This document shows positions 7,301 through 7,650 of a DNA stretch of 7,650 nt, one piece after another (the stretch's first letter is position 1; each line of letters opens with the position of its first letter). The notes beneath the pieces were generated by a model. That model was given only the letters and a program-made list of their open reading frames with translations. It made no database searches and had not been told where the DNA came from. A program made the translations under genes and the position numbers. Location of the stretch: contig JAAZOI010000338.1 of the NCBI GenBank assembly GCA_012797825.1, positions 1 through 7,650 on the forward strand. Direction: 5' to 3'. The stretch comes from Eubacteriaceae bacterium. GTDB lineage: Bacteria; Bacillota; Clostridia; Eubacteriales; UBA1433.

Positions 7301-7323
7301 AAAGAGGCGCAAAGCCTCTTTTT
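7301..7323. terminator. Bidirectional terminator between nadE and the GNAT gene
   Basis: An 8-bp perfect stem, AAAGAGGC (7301-7308) and GCCTCTTT (7314-7321), with loop GCAAA, starts 6 nt after the nadE stop and is followed by T. In the other direction it is followed by a T-rich run (complement of the A-run 7293-7299), so it should also end the convergent gene, whose stop codon begins next to the stem at 7322. Confidence 0.88.
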
Positions 7324-7650
7324 ATATGTTTCTATCATCCAAACTTTTATCTCGGTAGATAATATCGTATCTTTCATAATATCCTATATTTTCCCAAAAT
7401 TCATTCCCCTCTTTGTTTGTATGTAAAACTAAAAGCGCCGCTTTCATAATGCCCAAATCTCTTAATGCATTAGAGGCATTTTGAATAAGATGCTTCCCTA
7501 CTCCCCTTCTCCTGTAGTTTTTATCTACTGCCAGATGATATATATACCCTCTGCGTCCGTCATTTCCGCAGAGCACTGCACCGACTATTTTATTTTGCTC
7601 ATCTAAAGCGACAAAGCAAGTATTGGGGTTTCTTTTAATGAATTTATTAA
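7322..7650 (-). CDS. GNAT-family N-acetyltransferase, C-terminal part (start lies beyond the right edge)
   Basis: The frame is open from the window edge (first full codon 7646-7648) to TAA at 7322-7324, giving 108 visible residues. A GTG at 7574-7576 is internal, because the residues before it continue the fold (FVALDEQNKIVGAVL, the two central strands typical of GNAT proteins). The acetyl-CoA motif A is clear: YHLAVDKNYRRRGVGKHL, with the pyrophosphate-binding R-R-G-V-G-K turn. It is followed by a strand (KAALLVLHTN) and the closing FWENIGY motif that ends many GNAT domains. The family moves an acetyl group from acetyl-CoA to an amine, often on a small molecule or protein N-terminus. The substrate here is unknown. 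The missing part should be roughly 30-40 residues. It is convergent with nadE, 27 bp away, with a shared terminator. Confidence 0.9.
   Translation of the reverse strand, partial: NKFIKRNPNTCFVALDEQNKIVGAVLCGNDGRRGYIYHLAVDKNYRRRGVGKHLIQNASNALRDLGIMKAALLVLHTNKEGNEFWENIGYYERYDIIYRDKSLDDRNI

Noticed and set aside
7144..7377. Minus-strand open frame across the nadE end and the terminator
   Set aside because: It overlaps nadE, the terminator and the GNAT gene in another frame, and the product has no family features.

Overview
The window suggests a low-GC Gram-positive bacterium, most likely an anaerobic Clostridia-type Firmicute. This is an inference from AT-rich codon use and spacers, strong AGGAGG-type ribosome sites, short hairpins followed by T-runs as terminators, a perfect sigma-A-type promoter, a secreted von Willebrand A (vWA) protein of Gram-positive surface type, and a CadC/CadA-like metal-resistance pair. 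No phage, transposon, CRISPR, tRNA or rRNA was seen.

Layout. (1) 1-885, minus: the N-terminal 295 residues of an exported vWA-domain protein. It starts at TTG and runs off the left edge. (2) 886-1232: AT-rich spacer holding the terminator of the next gene and presumably the vWA promoter and leader. (3) 1233-2465, minus: a 12-helix MFS drug/macrolide-type exporter. (4) 2466-2704: spacer with a candidate MFS promoter and a clear terminator for the metal operon. (5) 2705-5162, minus: a two-gene metal-efflux operon, an ArsR/SmtB regulator (cadC-like) followed 10 nt later by a P1B-type ATPase (cadA-like). A perfect TTGACA-17-TATAAT promoter precedes it, with a perfect 10-6-10 palindrome lying over the expected transcription start. 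(6) 5390-7294, plus: nadE, a glutamine-dependent NAD+ synthetase. (7) 7322 to the right edge, minus: the C-terminal part of a GNAT acetyltransferase, convergent with nadE and sharing a bidirectional terminator with it.

How they work together. Only the cadC-cadA pair is a clear functional unit. The predicted repressor sits on the operator, falls off when it binds a soft metal ion (Cd, Pb or Zn) and releases expression of the pump and of itself. The MFS gene is on the same strand but is separated from the pair by a terminator and probably has its own promoter. nadE and the GNAT gene look like ordinary chromosomal genes.

I see no strong sign of an undescribed multi-gene system. The features most worth a second look are the aromatic-rich insertion inside the vWA domain, its TTG start overlapped by a short out-of-frame ATG frame, and the compact metal-responsive control region.
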